Shown: positions 1 through 6,384 of the stretch, one piece after another | Layout: the number at the start of each line of letters is the position of its first letter | Numbering within the stretch: the first letter of the stretch is position 1 | Source of the DNA: Alphaproteobacteria bacterium | GTDB lineage: Bacteria; Pseudomonadota; Alphaproteobacteria; Sphingomonadales; Sphingomonadaceae | Length of the DNA stretch: 10,062 nucleotides | Direction: 5' to 3' | Assembly (NCBI GenBank): GCA_018828205.1 | Contig: JAHJWA010000072.1 | Span: 1 to 10,062 of the forward strand | Translations under genes and position numbers: made by a program | The notes under the pieces: generated by a model | The model's input: the letters and a program-made list of their open reading frames with translations, nothing else | Databases searched by the model: none | What the model was told of the DNA's origin: nothing

Positions 1-2
1 CG

Positions 3-1133
3 GGCGAACCCCGAGCAAAGAGCAGCTGGTTCCAGCGCTTCCTCTTGCCCGGGTTCGCGCTCAAGGCGGTCATCATCGGCGGCGGCTACGCCACGGGCCG
101 CGAACTCGCCGAATATTTCATCCCCGCGGGCCCCTGGGGCGGCGTGGCCGCAATGTGTCTCGCCACCGCGATCTGGAGCCTGGTCGCCGCGGTCACCTTC
201 GCGATGGCGCGCGAGATGCAGGCCTATGATTACCGGTCTTTCTTCCGTGGATTACTCGGCCCGGCCTGGGTGCTGTTCGAGATCGCCTATCTGATCTTCG
301 TGATCCTGATCGTCGCGGTGTTCGGGGCCGCGGCGGGCGAGATCGGCGCCGCGACCTTCGGCTGGCCGCCGGTCGTCGGCTCGGTCCTGCTGGCGCTCGC
401 CATACTGGTGGTGGTCTCCTTCGGCACCGAGGCGGTCGAGCGCCTGTTCCGCTACGCCTCCTTGCTGATCTACGCGGTCTACGCCCTGTTCCTGGTGCTC
501 GCTCTGGTCTCCTTCGGCGACCGTATCGGCGACGGCTTTGCCGCCTCGCCCGCGCCGCTGGAGGGATGGCTGGCCGGCGGGCTCACCTATGCGAGCTACA
601 ATATCGTGGGGGCGGTGATCATCCTCCCGGTGCTGCGCCATTTGACCAGCCGGCGCGATGCGATCGTGGCGGGGGTGATCGCGGGACCGCTGACGATGCT
701 CCCGGCGATCCTGTTCTTCGTCGCCATGGTCGCCTTCTATCCCGAGATCGGCGCCGAGACGCTGCCCTCCGACTTTCTGCTGCGGCAGATGGCGATCCCC
801 GGCTTTGCGGTGCTCTTCCAACTGATGATCTTCGCGGCGCTGCTCGAAAGCGGGGTCGGCGCTGTCCATGCCGTCAACGAGCGGATCGCGGGTGCGTGGG
901 CAGCCCGCGGGCGATCCAGTCTCGGCACCTGGGCGCGGGCCGCGATCGGCGCCGTCATTCTCGCCGGCTGCATGGTCGTCGCCGCTCGGATCGGTCTCGT
1001 GGACCTGATCGCCAGCGGCTACCGCTTCCTCGCCTGGCTGTTCCTCGCGGTCTATGTTGTGCCGCTGCTGGCGATCGCGGCCTACCGCCTGCTCGCCCAC
1101 CGCTCCTTGCAACGATCGGAAACCCGCTCATGA
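3..1133 (+). CDS. YkvI-family integral membrane protein, 5' end outside window
   Basis: This is a very hydrophobic protein of about ten membrane segments, resembling the uncharacterised YkvI family (COG3949), which is related in fold to amino-acid/sodium symporters. The clearest signature is the glycine-rich first membrane segment ending in GGGYATGRELAEYF, a counterpart of the GAGFATGxEI..FF motif of YkvI proteins. The frame is open back to base 3 (reading GEPRAKSSWFQRFLLPG before the first transmembrane segment) with no stop and no convincing start. The TTG at 45 has no ribosome site and would cut into conserved sequence, so the true start probably lies left of the window. The stop codon overlaps the ATG of the next gene (ATGA), so the two are translationally coupled. 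The substrate is unknown; an amino acid or similar small organic solute is a reasonable inference from the fold and the peptidase neighbours. Confidence 0.8.
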   Translation, partial: GEPRAKSSWFQRFLLPGFALKAVIIGGGYATGRELAEYFIPAGPWGGVAAMCLATAIWSLVAAVTFAMAREMQAYDYRSFFRGLLGPAWVLFEIAYLIFVILIVAVFGAAAGEIGAATFGWPPVVGSVLLALAILVVVSFGTEAVERLFRYASLLIYAVYALFLVLALVSFGDRIGDGFAASPAPLEGWLAGGLTYASYNIVGAVIILPVLRHLTSRRDAIVAGVIAGPLTMLPAILFFVAMVAFYPEIGAETLPSDFLLRQMAIPGFAVLFQLMIFAALLESGVGAVHAVNERIAGAWAARGRSSLGTWARAAIGAVILAGCMVVAARIGLVDLIASGYRFLAWLFLAVYVVPLLAIAAYRLLAHRSLQRSETRS

Positions 1134-2707
1134 AACCCCTCCATCTGCTGGCCTGTACGGCAATTCTCGCGGTTCCCGTTGCCGCTTGGGCGGAGCCGCC
1201 GGCGAATTTCGTCGAGGAGGTCGAGACGCTCCGCGAAGAGATCGGCGCGCCGGGCGTGGCCATCGCGATCGTCGAACAGGGCGAGACGACGCTGGCGCGC
1301 GGCTGGGGAGTGCGCAGACTGGGCGAAGCCGCGCCGGTGGACGGCCAGACGCTGTTCCAGACCGGCTCGACCGGCAAGGCCAAGACAGCCGCGGCGCTCG
1401 CCATCCTGGTCGACGAGGGAAAGATCGGGTGGGATGATCCGGTCGTCGAGCACATGCCGTGGTTCCGGATGTCCGATCCCTGGGTCACCCGCGAGATCAC
1501 GATCCGCGATCTGCTGGTGCACCGCAGCGGGCTGGGGCTCGGCCAAGGCGACCTGCTGTTCGTTCCGCGCAGCAGCCTGACGCGGCGGGAAACCGTCGAG
1601 CGCGTCGCGCATCTCGAACCCAGGACCAGTTTCCGCTCCGCCTATGCCTATGACAACATCCTCTATGCGGTGGCGGGGCAGCTGATCGAGGAGGTCACCG
1701 GACAGAGCTGGGAGGATTTCGTCCGCGAACGGGTGCTGCGCGCCGGCGGAATGGACAACGCCACCAGCGAAAGCGAGGATCGCTTCCGCATCGCCAACCG
1801 CTCTCATCCGCATGCGCGTCTCAATGGTCCCCTGCGCGGGCTGGGCGATCAGGAGGTGCTCGACGAGCGCGACGAGCTGGGTCGCAGCGCGGCGCCCGCG
1901 GGCGGTCTCGCGCTCAGCGCCGAGGATATGGCCGCCTGGCTGAAGATCCAGCTCGCGCATGGCGCGCTACCCGATGGCCGGCGGCTGTTCAGCGAGGAAC
2001 AGGCGCGCGAAATGTGGGCTCCGGTCACCGCGATGCCCACCCCGGTGCTGCCCGAATCGCTCAAACCCGCCCAACCGACCTATCAGTCCTACGCGCTCGG
2101 CTGGCAGGTCCAGGATTATCGCGGCCACCGGATCATCTCGCACGGCGGCGGCGTCTTCGGCTCGATCACGAGGGTGGTGATGATCCCCGATCTCGACGTC
2201 GGCTTCGCGATCATGCTCAACTCCGAGGAGAGCGGCATGCTGCTGGGTCTGACCTACGATCTGCTCGACCATTATCTCGACCAGCCCGATTTCGACTGGA
2301 CCACCAAGTGGCAGGACTGGTTCGAGGAACGGCTCGAGGGCGGCAGGCAGTTTCTCGAACAGTCCGCCGCCACCCCGGTCGATGTCGGGCCCTCGCTCGA
2401 TCCGGAACGCTATGCCGGGCGCTATCGCGATGCCTGGTACGGCGATGTGGTGGTCGCCGAGGACCCGCAGGGCCTGTCGATCGATTTCACCACCACCCCG
2501 CGGATGGCGGGTCGGCTCGAGCACTGGCAATACGATACCTTCAAGACCGTGTTCGCGGATCCCGCGATCGAACCCGCCTTCGTCACCTTTGCGCTCGATG
2601 CCGATGGCGCGGTAGCAAGGATGACCCTCAAGGCGGTCAGCCCCATCGCGGACTTCAGCTGGGATTATCACGATCTCGATCTCAAGCCGGTCGGAGAAAC
2701 AGAATGA
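1130..2707 (+). CDS. Secreted serine hydrolase, class C beta-lactamase / DD-peptidase family (S12-like)
   Basis: The product is 525 residues. An N-terminal signal peptide (MKPLHLL..., hydrophobic core, AWA before Glu22) predicts export to the periplasm. The catalytic motifs of the penicillin-binding serine hydrolase fold are all visible in order: Ser80-Thr-Gly-Lys83 (SxxK nucleophile), Tyr174-Asp-Asn176 (YxN) and His338-Gly-Gly340 (HxG, replacing KTG). A C-terminal domain from about residue 422 (LDPERYAGRY...) resembles the DUF3471-type beta domain common behind such hydrolases. Known members are class C beta-lactamases, D-aminopeptidases, DD-carboxypeptidases and esterases; motifs alone do not separate them. 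The HGG triad and the extra domain argue against a dedicated resistance enzyme. It overlaps its neighbours by 4 bases on both sides (ATGA). Placement between a transporter-like protein and an M19 dipeptidase suggests cleavage of peptides, perhaps D-amino-acid-containing, in the periplasm; this is inference. Confidence 0.9.
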   Translation: MKPLHLLACTAILAVPVAAWAEPPANFVEEVETLREEIGAPGVAIAIVEQGETTLARGWGVRRLGEAAPVDGQTLFQTGSTGKAKTAAALAILVDEGKIGWDDPVVEHMPWFRMSDPWVTREITIRDLLVHRSGLGLGQGDLLFVPRSSLTRRETVERVAHLEPRTSFRSAYAYDNILYAVAGQLIEEVTGQSWEDFVRERVLRAGGMDNATSESEDRFRIANRSHPHARLNGPLRGLGDQEVLDERDELGRSAAPAGGLALSAEDMAAWLKIQLAHGALPDGRRLFSEEQAREMWAPVTAMPTPVLPESLKPAQPTYQSYALGWQVQDYRGHRIISHGGGVFGSITRVVMIPDLDVGFAIMLNSEESGMLLGLTYDLLDHYLDQPDFDWTTKWQDWFEERLEGGRQFLEQSAATPVDVGPSLDPERYAGRYRDAWYGDVVVAEDPQGLSIDFTTTPRMAGRLEHWQYDTFKTVFADPAIEPAFVTFALDADGAVARMTLKAVSPIADFSWDYHDLDLKPVGETE

Positions 2708-3894
2708 AAACCATCGCTACCGCTTCCCTCGCCGCGCTCGCGCTTTCGGCCTGCGCCCCCACGCTGACCCAGGCGCCGGACAGCGCGGCTCTGCACCGCG
2801 ACCTGCTGGTGCTCGACACCCATCTCGACACCCCGATCAATTTCGGCCGCGAGGGCTGGGATTTCTCGGCGCGCCACGAGCTCGCGACCGAGATCGCACA
2901 GGTCGATCTGGGGCGGATGGCCGAAGGGCATCTCGATGGCGGATTCTTCGTCATCTACACCGCGCAGGGCGAACTCACCCCTCGAGGCTACCGCGAGGCG
3001 CTGGCCTTCGCGCGCGGGCGTTCGGACGCCATTGACCGCGAGATCGGCGCCCATCCGGAGATGATCCGCTTCGCGCGCAGCGCGGACGAGGTGGAAGCGC
3101 TGGCGGCCGCGGACCGGCTGATCGCGCTCAAGGCGATCGAGAACAGCTACCCGCTGGGCGAGGATCTCTCGCTGCTGGGCGAGTTCTATGATCGCGGCGT
3201 GCGCATGGCCGGGCCGGTCCACTCCGTGACCAACCAGTTCGCGGATGCCGCGGGCGGCGAAGCCCAATGGGGCGGGCTCAGCCCGCTCGGTCGGCGCTGG
3301 GTCGCGGAAATGAACCGCCTCGGCATGGTCATCGACGCCAGCCATTCCTCGGATGCCGCCTTCGACGAGATGGTCGCGCTGTCGGCAACGCCGCTGGTGC
3401 TGTCGCACAGCTCGCCCCGCGCGGCCTTCGACCATCCCCGCAACCTCGACGATGCGCGGATCCGCCGGCTCGCGCAGAGCGGCGGCGCGATGTGCATGTC
3501 GACCGTGTTCCTCAGCACAATGAACCTCACCGAAGAGCGCGGGGGCCTGTTCGGACGCTACGAGCGGATCGCCGAACTCTCGCCCGCCGAGCAGCAGGAG
3601 CTGAGCCGCCAATGGCGCGCTCTCGATGCCACCGAGCCGATGTGGGCCACCAGCTTCGAGCAATATATGGAAGCGCTCCTCCAGCTGATCGAGGTCGCCG
3701 GGGTGGATCACGTCTGTTTCGGCGCCGATTGGGATGGCGGCGGGGGCATCGAGGGTCTCGAGGACATCAACGCGTTGCCGGTGGTGACGCAGCGCCTGCT
3801 CGAAGCGGGCTACAGCCGGGCGGATATCCAGAAGATGACCAGCGGCAACGTCCTGCGCCTGATGCGCGCGGCGGAAGCGGCGCGCGAGCGGTAG
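2704..3894 (+). CDS. Membrane dipeptidase (peptidase family M19), lipoprotein
   Basis: A 396-residue zinc dipeptidase of the renal-dipeptidase family, which hydrolyses dipeptides including those with a D-residue at the C-terminus. The N-terminus is a lipoprotein signal with lipobox Leu14-Ser-Ala-Cys17; the residue after Cys is Ala, not Asp, which fits outer-membrane sorting. The binuclear metal site is recognisable by comparison with human dipeptidase: His40 and Asp42 (DTHLDT), bridging Glu146 (AIEN), His214 (DASHSS), His235 (SHSS), and Asp342 in GADWDG. The stretch between His235 and Asp342 is longer than in the human enzyme, so there is an insertion around residues 275-320. The start ATG overlaps the preceding stop (ATGA), making it the last gene of a three-gene operon. 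The family assignment is firm; the actual substrate is not determined. Confidence 0.95.
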   Translation: MKTIATASLAALALSACAPTLTQAPDSAALHRDLLVLDTHLDTPINFGREGWDFSARHELATEIAQVDLGRMAEGHLDGGFFVIYTAQGELTPRGYREALAFARGRSDAIDREIGAHPEMIRFARSADEVEALAAADRLIALKAIENSYPLGEDLSLLGEFYDRGVRMAGPVHSVTNQFADAAGGEAQWGGLSPLGRRWVAEMNRLGMVIDASHSSDAAFDEMVALSATPLVLSHSSPRAAFDHPRNLDDARIRRLAQSGGAMCMSTVFLSTMNLTEERGGLFGRYERIAELSPAEQQELSRQWRALDATEPMWATSFEQYMEALLQLIEVAGVDHVCFGADWDGGGGIEGLEDINALPVVTQRLLEAGYSRADIQKMTSGNVLRLMRAAEAARER

Positions 3895-3927
3895 CGCCGT
3901 ACGAAGCGGCAAGCGCTGCGGGGCGCT
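3893..3927. terminator. Possible weak bidirectional hairpin between convergent genes
   Basis: Only 37 bases separate the stop codons of the dipeptidase (+) and the Lrp regulator (-). The gap holds the inverted repeat AGCGC (3912-3916) / GCGCT (3923-3927), and the sequence AGCGCC at 3893-3898 can pair alternatively with GGCGCT at 3922-3927. There is no T-run on either strand, so a standard intrinsic terminator is not shown. Confidence 0.25.
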
Positions 3928-3931
3928 CGGT

Positions 3932-4393
3932 TCAGATCGGCAGTTCGTTGCTCGATTTGATCTGCGACAGCGCGACGGTGGAGTTGATTTCCTGCACCCC
4001 GGGTAGCTTGCTCAGACTGTCGAAGAAGAACCGCTCGTAGGCGTCGATGTCCTCGGCGACGATGCGCAGCATGAAATCGGTCGTGCCCATCAGCACATAG
4101 GCGTCCAGCACCTCGGGAAAGCCGCCGATCGCGGCGCTGAACTCGTCGAGATTGGCGCGGCCATGCGCGTTGAGCTTCACCTGCGCGAAGATATGCGCGT
4201 TGAGCCCGACCGCGCGCCGGTCGACGAGCGCGACATGGCCCAGAATGATCCCGTCGCGCTCCATCCGCGCGATCCGCCGCCAGCAGGGCGAGGGCGAAAG
4301 CCCGACCTTCTCGGCGATCTCCGCCGTGGTCTGCTTGGCATCGCGCTGCAGCTCGCGGAGAATCTTCTTCTCATATTGGTCGAGCGAGGGCAA
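3932..4393 (-). CDS. Lrp/AsnC-family transcriptional regulator
   Basis: This is an amino-acid-responsive DNA-binding regulator of 153 residues, from an N-terminal winged helix-turn-helix (about residues 3-50, recognition helix around SPSPCWRRIARME) to a C-terminal RAM ligand/oligomerisation domain (about 65-150, with the MGTTDFMLRIVAED stretch). The frame is also open to an ATG at 4435 (167 residues). I prefer the TTG at 4393 because it gives the family-typical beginning (M)PSLDQYEKKIL, has GGAG (4403-4400) six bases upstream, and lies downstream of a -10-like TATACT at 4428-4423. The ATG at 4435 has no ribosome site and would lie upstream of that promoter's start point. It is divergent from a leucine-type dehydrogenase gene, the usual arrangement for an Lrp-type regulator controlling an amino-acid catabolic gene. 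Its effector is probably a branched-chain or other hydrophobic amino acid (inference). Confidence 0.93.
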   Translation of the reverse strand: MPSLDQYEKKILRELQRDAKQTTAEIAEKVGLSPSPCWRRIARMERDGIILGHVALVDRRAVGLNAHIFAQVKLNAHGRANLDEFSAAIGGFPEVLDAYVLMGTTDFMLRIVAEDIDAYERFFFDSLSKLPGVQEINSTVALSQIKSSNELPI

Positions 4394-4399
4394 AATAAT

Positions 4400-4428
4400 C
4401 TCCAAGGCGGGAATCCTGGGTGAGTATA
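4400..4428 (-). promoter_or_regulatory. Candidate -10 box and ribosome site for the Lrp gene
   Basis: On the - strand TATACT (4428-4423) resembles a -10 hexamer, followed after about 20 bases by GGAG (4403-4400) and, six bases on, the TTG codon at 4393. A good -35 at 17-base spacing is not present; TTGACG (4445-4440) lies only 11 bases from the -10 box, too close for a standard promoter. The arrangement mainly serves to decide the start codon. Confidence 0.4.
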
Positions 4429-4461
4429 TCCGCATTTACCGTCAATTCCATCGAAATGAGA

Positions 4462-4474
4462 CAGGATTTTCCTG
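4462..4474. promoter_or_regulatory. Inverted repeat, candidate Lrp operator
   Basis: CAGGA-TTT-TCCTG is a perfect 5-bp-arm palindrome with an AT centre, resembling in form the E. coli Lrp consensus (CAG...CTG flanks around an AT-rich core) but two bases shorter. It lies in the divergent region and would overlap the -35 position of the dehydrogenase promoter if the GATAAT at 4486-4491 is its -10. Binding by the neighbouring regulator is inferred. Confidence 0.4.
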
Positions 4475-4485
4475 CTCGCCCGCTG

Positions 4486-4491
4486 GATAAT
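4486..4491 (+). promoter_or_regulatory. Candidate -10 box for the dehydrogenase operon
   Basis: GATAAT differs from TATAAT at one position and lies 16 bases before the Shine-Dalgarno sequence. No TTGACA-like -35 is found 16-18 bases upstream, where the inverted repeat lies instead, suggesting a promoter that needs an activator. Confidence 0.35.
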
Positions 4492-4506
4492 GCCCGCGAG
4501 CCAATC

Positions 4507-4513
4507 AGGAGGG
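4507..4513 (+). promoter_or_regulatory. Strong ribosome binding site deciding the dehydrogenase start
   Basis: AGGAGGG, five bases before the ATG at 4519, is a near-perfect Shine-Dalgarno sequence. It fixes the start at 4519 rather than at the upstream in-frame ATG at 4420. Confidence 0.85.
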
Positions 4514-4518
4514 TTTCG

Positions 4519-5568
4519 ATGAAGAATGACGGGCAGGACGAGTTGGATACCGAATATTTCGTGCTTCGCGACGAAGAGGCCGGGCTCGATGGGGTGATCG
4601 CGCTGCACTCGGCCGCGCTCGGCCCGGGAGCGGGCGGGTGCCGCTTCTGGCACTATCCCACGCGCGAGGAGATGATGGTCGATGCGGCGCGGCTGGCGCG
4701 CGGAATGACATACAAGAACGCGCTTGCCGAGCTGCCGCTGGGCGGAGGCAAGGCGGTGCTGCGCGTTCCCGAGGGGCCGTTCGACCGGGAGAAGCTGTTT
4801 GCCGCCTTCGGCCGCGAGGTCGAGAAGCTTGGCGGGCGCTATCTGACCGCCGAGGATGTCGGCACCAGCGTCGGCGATATGCAGGCGATCGCGTCCGAAA
4901 CCAGGCATGTGGCCGGGCTCGCGCAGGTTCCGGGCCGCCCCGGCGGCGATCCCTCCCCATGGACGGCGCGAGGCGTCTATGGGGCGATGGAATATCTGGC
5001 GCAGCAGCAGCTCGACCGACCGCTCGCGGACTGTACCGTGGCGATCCAGGGCGTCGGCAATGTCGGCGGGGCGCTGGCGAGGCTGCTTCACGCGGCCGGC
5101 GCGCAGCTGGTGCTGGCGGATACCAACTCCGAGCGTCTTGCGAAGATCGCGACCAAGACCGGAGCCGCCGTGGTCGCGGTGAGCGAGTTCTGCGGCGTCA
5201 GGGCGGATATTCTCGCGCCCTGCGCGCTGGGAGCGGTCTTCAACGCGGTCACCACCGCCAAGGTCAGGGCCGCCATCGTCTGCGGCGCGGCCAACAACCA
5301 GCTCGCTTCCGAGGCGGACGGCGTGCGTCTGGCCGAGCGCGGGGTGCTCTATGCACCCGACTGCGTGGTCAATGCGGGGGGCATCATCAACGTCGCCGCC
5401 GAACACCTCGGCTGGGACACCGCCGAAGTGGTGCGCCGCGTCGACGGTACGGCAGAGCGCCTCGCGCGGGTGCTGGCGCGCGCCGATCAGCTCGGCGTGG
5501 CCCCGAACCTGGCAGCGGACAGCCTGGCGCGCGAGCGGGTGAGGGTGGGCGCCACCCTGGCCGCCTGA
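4519..5568 (+). CDS. Leucine dehydrogenase-type Glu/Leu/Phe/Val dehydrogenase
   Basis: NAD-dependent oxidative deamination of an L-amino acid to its 2-oxo acid plus ammonia, in the cytoplasm. The 349-residue length fits leucine dehydrogenases. Visible landmarks are ALGPGAGGCRFW (33-44, substrate pocket), MTYKNA with Lys66 (binds the substrate carboxylate), GGGK with catalytic Lys78, AEDVGT with catalytic Asp113, the dinucleotide fingerprint GVGNVG (178-183), and Asp201 at the end of the second Rossmann strand, which favours NAD over NADP. Ala111 just before the catalytic Asp, and Val in GGIINV (286-292), match the leucine-type pocket (phenylalanine dehydrogenases have Gly and Leu there). Substrate is therefore probably leucine/valine/isoleucine, not proven. 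The start is set by AGGAGGG. A likely target of the divergent Lrp regulator; a small ACT-like gene follows after 17 bases. Confidence 0.93.
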   Translation: MKNDGQDELDTEYFVLRDEEAGLDGVIALHSAALGPGAGGCRFWHYPTREEMMVDAARLARGMTYKNALAELPLGGGKAVLRVPEGPFDREKLFAAFGREVEKLGGRYLTAEDVGTSVGDMQAIASETRHVAGLAQVPGRPGGDPSPWTARGVYGAMEYLAQQQLDRPLADCTVAIQGVGNVGGALARLLHAAGAQLVLADTNSERLAKIATKTGAAVVAVSEFCGVRADILAPCALGAVFNAVTTAKVRAAIVCGAANNQLASEADGVRLAERGVLYAPDCVVNAGGIINVAAEHLGWDTAEVVRRVDGTAERLARVLARADQLGVAPNLAADSLARERVRVGATLAA

Positions 5569-5585
5569 ACGCGGATCGGTTCGAT

Positions 5586-5867
5586 ATGGCCGACGCAAAT
5601 CCACTCAGGCGCCTCGAGATACTGGGAGAGCGAGGTCTGGACATGCCCCTGCGCGTGCTCGACCTCGTCTCCCAGCTGGGGCTTTCACCCGAACGCATCG
5701 CGATCGAGCGGGGCGCGGACCGGCAGTTCATCGACGCGTGCCTGCAGGTGACGGACAGGCAGGGCGAACTCCTGGTCCAAAAGCTGCGCTCGATGGTGCT
5801 CGTACGCAGTGCGACGCTGTTGCCGATGGAGGAGCCGGCGCCCCTGGTACAGGCCCTGCAAGGCTGA
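5586..5867 (+). CDS. Small stand-alone ACT-like domain protein
   Basis: The 93-residue protein has no catalytic motif. The order of hydrophobic strands and helices reads as one ACT domain: strand RRLEILGER (8-16), helix PLRVLDLVSQLG (21-32), strand ERIAIERG (36-43), strand QFIDACLQV (47-55), helix RQGELLVQKLRSMV (58-71), strand VRSATLLP (73-80). The closest shape is the small-subunit ACT domain of acetolactate synthase. ACT domains bind amino acids and regulate partner enzymes. It begins 17 bases after the dehydrogenase stop and is probably cotranscribed. The ATG at 5586 has only a weak ribosome site (GGATCGG); the ATG at 5643 is better preceded (GAGG) but would delete the first strand. A role as amino-acid sensor for the dehydrogenase or another enzyme is inference. 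Confidence 0.7.
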   Translation: MADANPLRRLEILGERGLDMPLRVLDLVSQLGLSPERIAIERGADRQFIDACLQVTDRQGELLVQKLRSMVLVRSATLLPMEEPAPLVQALQG

Positions 5868-5869
5868 CT

Positions 5870-5936
5870 TGATCGATCAGCGCGGGCCGCTTGCGACCCG
5901 GCGGGATCCTATTGCCCCACACCGCCAACGCGGCGG
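5870..5936. repeat. Short palindromes after the ACT-like gene
   Basis: TGATCGATCA (5870-5879) is a perfect 10-bp palindrome three bases after the stop codon. CCGCC (5922-5926) and GGCGG (5932-5936) form a short stem with a five-base loop. Neither is followed by a T-run on the + strand, so no clear terminator is shown. Confidence 0.3.
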
Positions 5937-5948
5937 AAAACAGGAAAA

Positions 5949-5969
5949 TGGCGGAGACGGAGGGATTCG
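5949..5969 (-). other. 3' end fragment of a tRNA-Ser gene, probable att site of an integrated element
   Basis: Read on the - strand the 21 bases give CGAAT (T-loop end), CCCTC (3' arm of the T stem), CGTCTCC (3' side of the acceptor stem), discriminator G, then CCA. A G discriminator with the CGTCTCC acceptor half is typical of bacterial serine tRNAs. The sequence just upstream does not continue the tRNA: no GAGGGTT stem partner and no anticodon arm. Only the 3' end is present, which is what site-specific recombinases that integrate into tRNA 3' ends leave at the far end of an element. In the tRNA orientation the element lies on the 5' side, that is at coordinates above 5969, and the original chromosome lies below 5949. 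No second copy and no integrase is visible in the window. Confidence 0.7.
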
Positions 5970-5978
5970 CGATGAACG

Positions 5979-6006
5979 GGTAAGCAATTGAATTACAATG
6001 GTTACC
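5979..6006. repeat. Imperfect inverted repeat beside the tRNA fragment
   Basis: GGTAA (5979-5983) pairs with TTACC (6002-6006), and inside it ATTG (5987-5990) pairs with CAAT (5996-5999) around the loop AATTA. The unit starts ten bases to the right of the tRNA-Ser fragment, on the side expected to be the integrated element, so it could be a recombinase or accessory-protein site. It could also be chance in AT-rich DNA. Confidence 0.4.
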
Positions 6007-6321
6007 AAAATAAGAATCTGATTCCTTACCCCCATCGATACCCCGACCTCTTAAATGCTTTTAACAAGGCACATCCGCCGATTATGGCGGGCTGGTCGGC
6101 GTAGCGCTCCCACCTCAGCGATGTCAGTAGTCGACGCGGGCTCTGACTGCGGGCCCCCGACAACGAAAGCTTTGCGCCCCAATCCTGGTCATTGAAGCTC
6201 CGCCTCAGATCTCCTGAAAGCGGACATCATTTGCGGTTAGGTGGAACCGCCAGGGCGTCGGACGACCCACAAGCGCAGATTTGGCTACTTGATTGCCATC
6301 GGTGAGCTTTCCAGTTGCAAG

Positions 6322-6336
6322 TGCGAGCCAGTCGCA
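6322..6336. promoter_or_regulatory. Inverted repeat upstream of the receptor gene, candidate operator
   Basis: TGCGA-GCCAG-TCGCA is a perfect palindrome with 5-bp arms, ending about 50 bases before the ATG of the siderophore receptor. Iron-responsive regulators would be expected here, but the sequence does not match a Fur box well enough to name the protein. Confidence 0.3.
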
Positions 6337-6384
6337 TTAGCCGCGGCGGCAATTAAGAACGATTCGCAAGAAAGCAAAAAACTC

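Larger units (their letters stand above)
5970..6384. other. Non-coding stretch between att-like fragment and receptor gene
   Basis: About 415 bases with no believable gene on either strand. The first 100 bases (about 5978-6066) are visibly richer in A and T than anything to the left, then composition returns to normal. The rest should hold the promoter of the siderophore receptor, but no clear -35/-10 pair stands out. The word GAAAGCGGACAT at 6217-6228 resembles a kind of word I remember from intergenic DNA of sphingomonads; this is from memory and cannot be tested here. Confidence 0.5.

Noticed and set aside
1082..1960. Long open frame on the - strand opposite the serine hydrolase
   Set aside because: Antisense shadow of a GC-rich gene; the + strand product has all catalytic motifs.
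1130..2707. Calling the serine hydrolase an AmpC-type antibiotic-resistance gene
   Set aside because: The motifs are shared with many peptidases and esterases; HGG in place of KTG and the extra C-terminal domain do not support a dedicated beta-lactamase.
2668..3912. 414-residue open frame on the - strand opposite the dipeptidase
   Set aside because: Shadow frame; the + strand has lipobox and the M19 metal ligands.
4177..5604. 475-residue open frame on the - strand running through the dehydrogenase and into the Lrp gene
   Set aside because: Its sequence is low-complexity Arg/Gly/His-rich, and it overlaps two genes with clear families.
5809..5991. Short + strand frame containing GGDGGIR
   Set aside because: The GGDGGIR string is a well-known false translation of the antisense of a tRNA-Ser 3' end; it was used as a clue for the att site, not as a gene.
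5949..6045. A complete tRNA gene on the - strand
   Set aside because: Only the 3' end matches; the T-stem partner and anticodon arm are absent from the sequence upstream.
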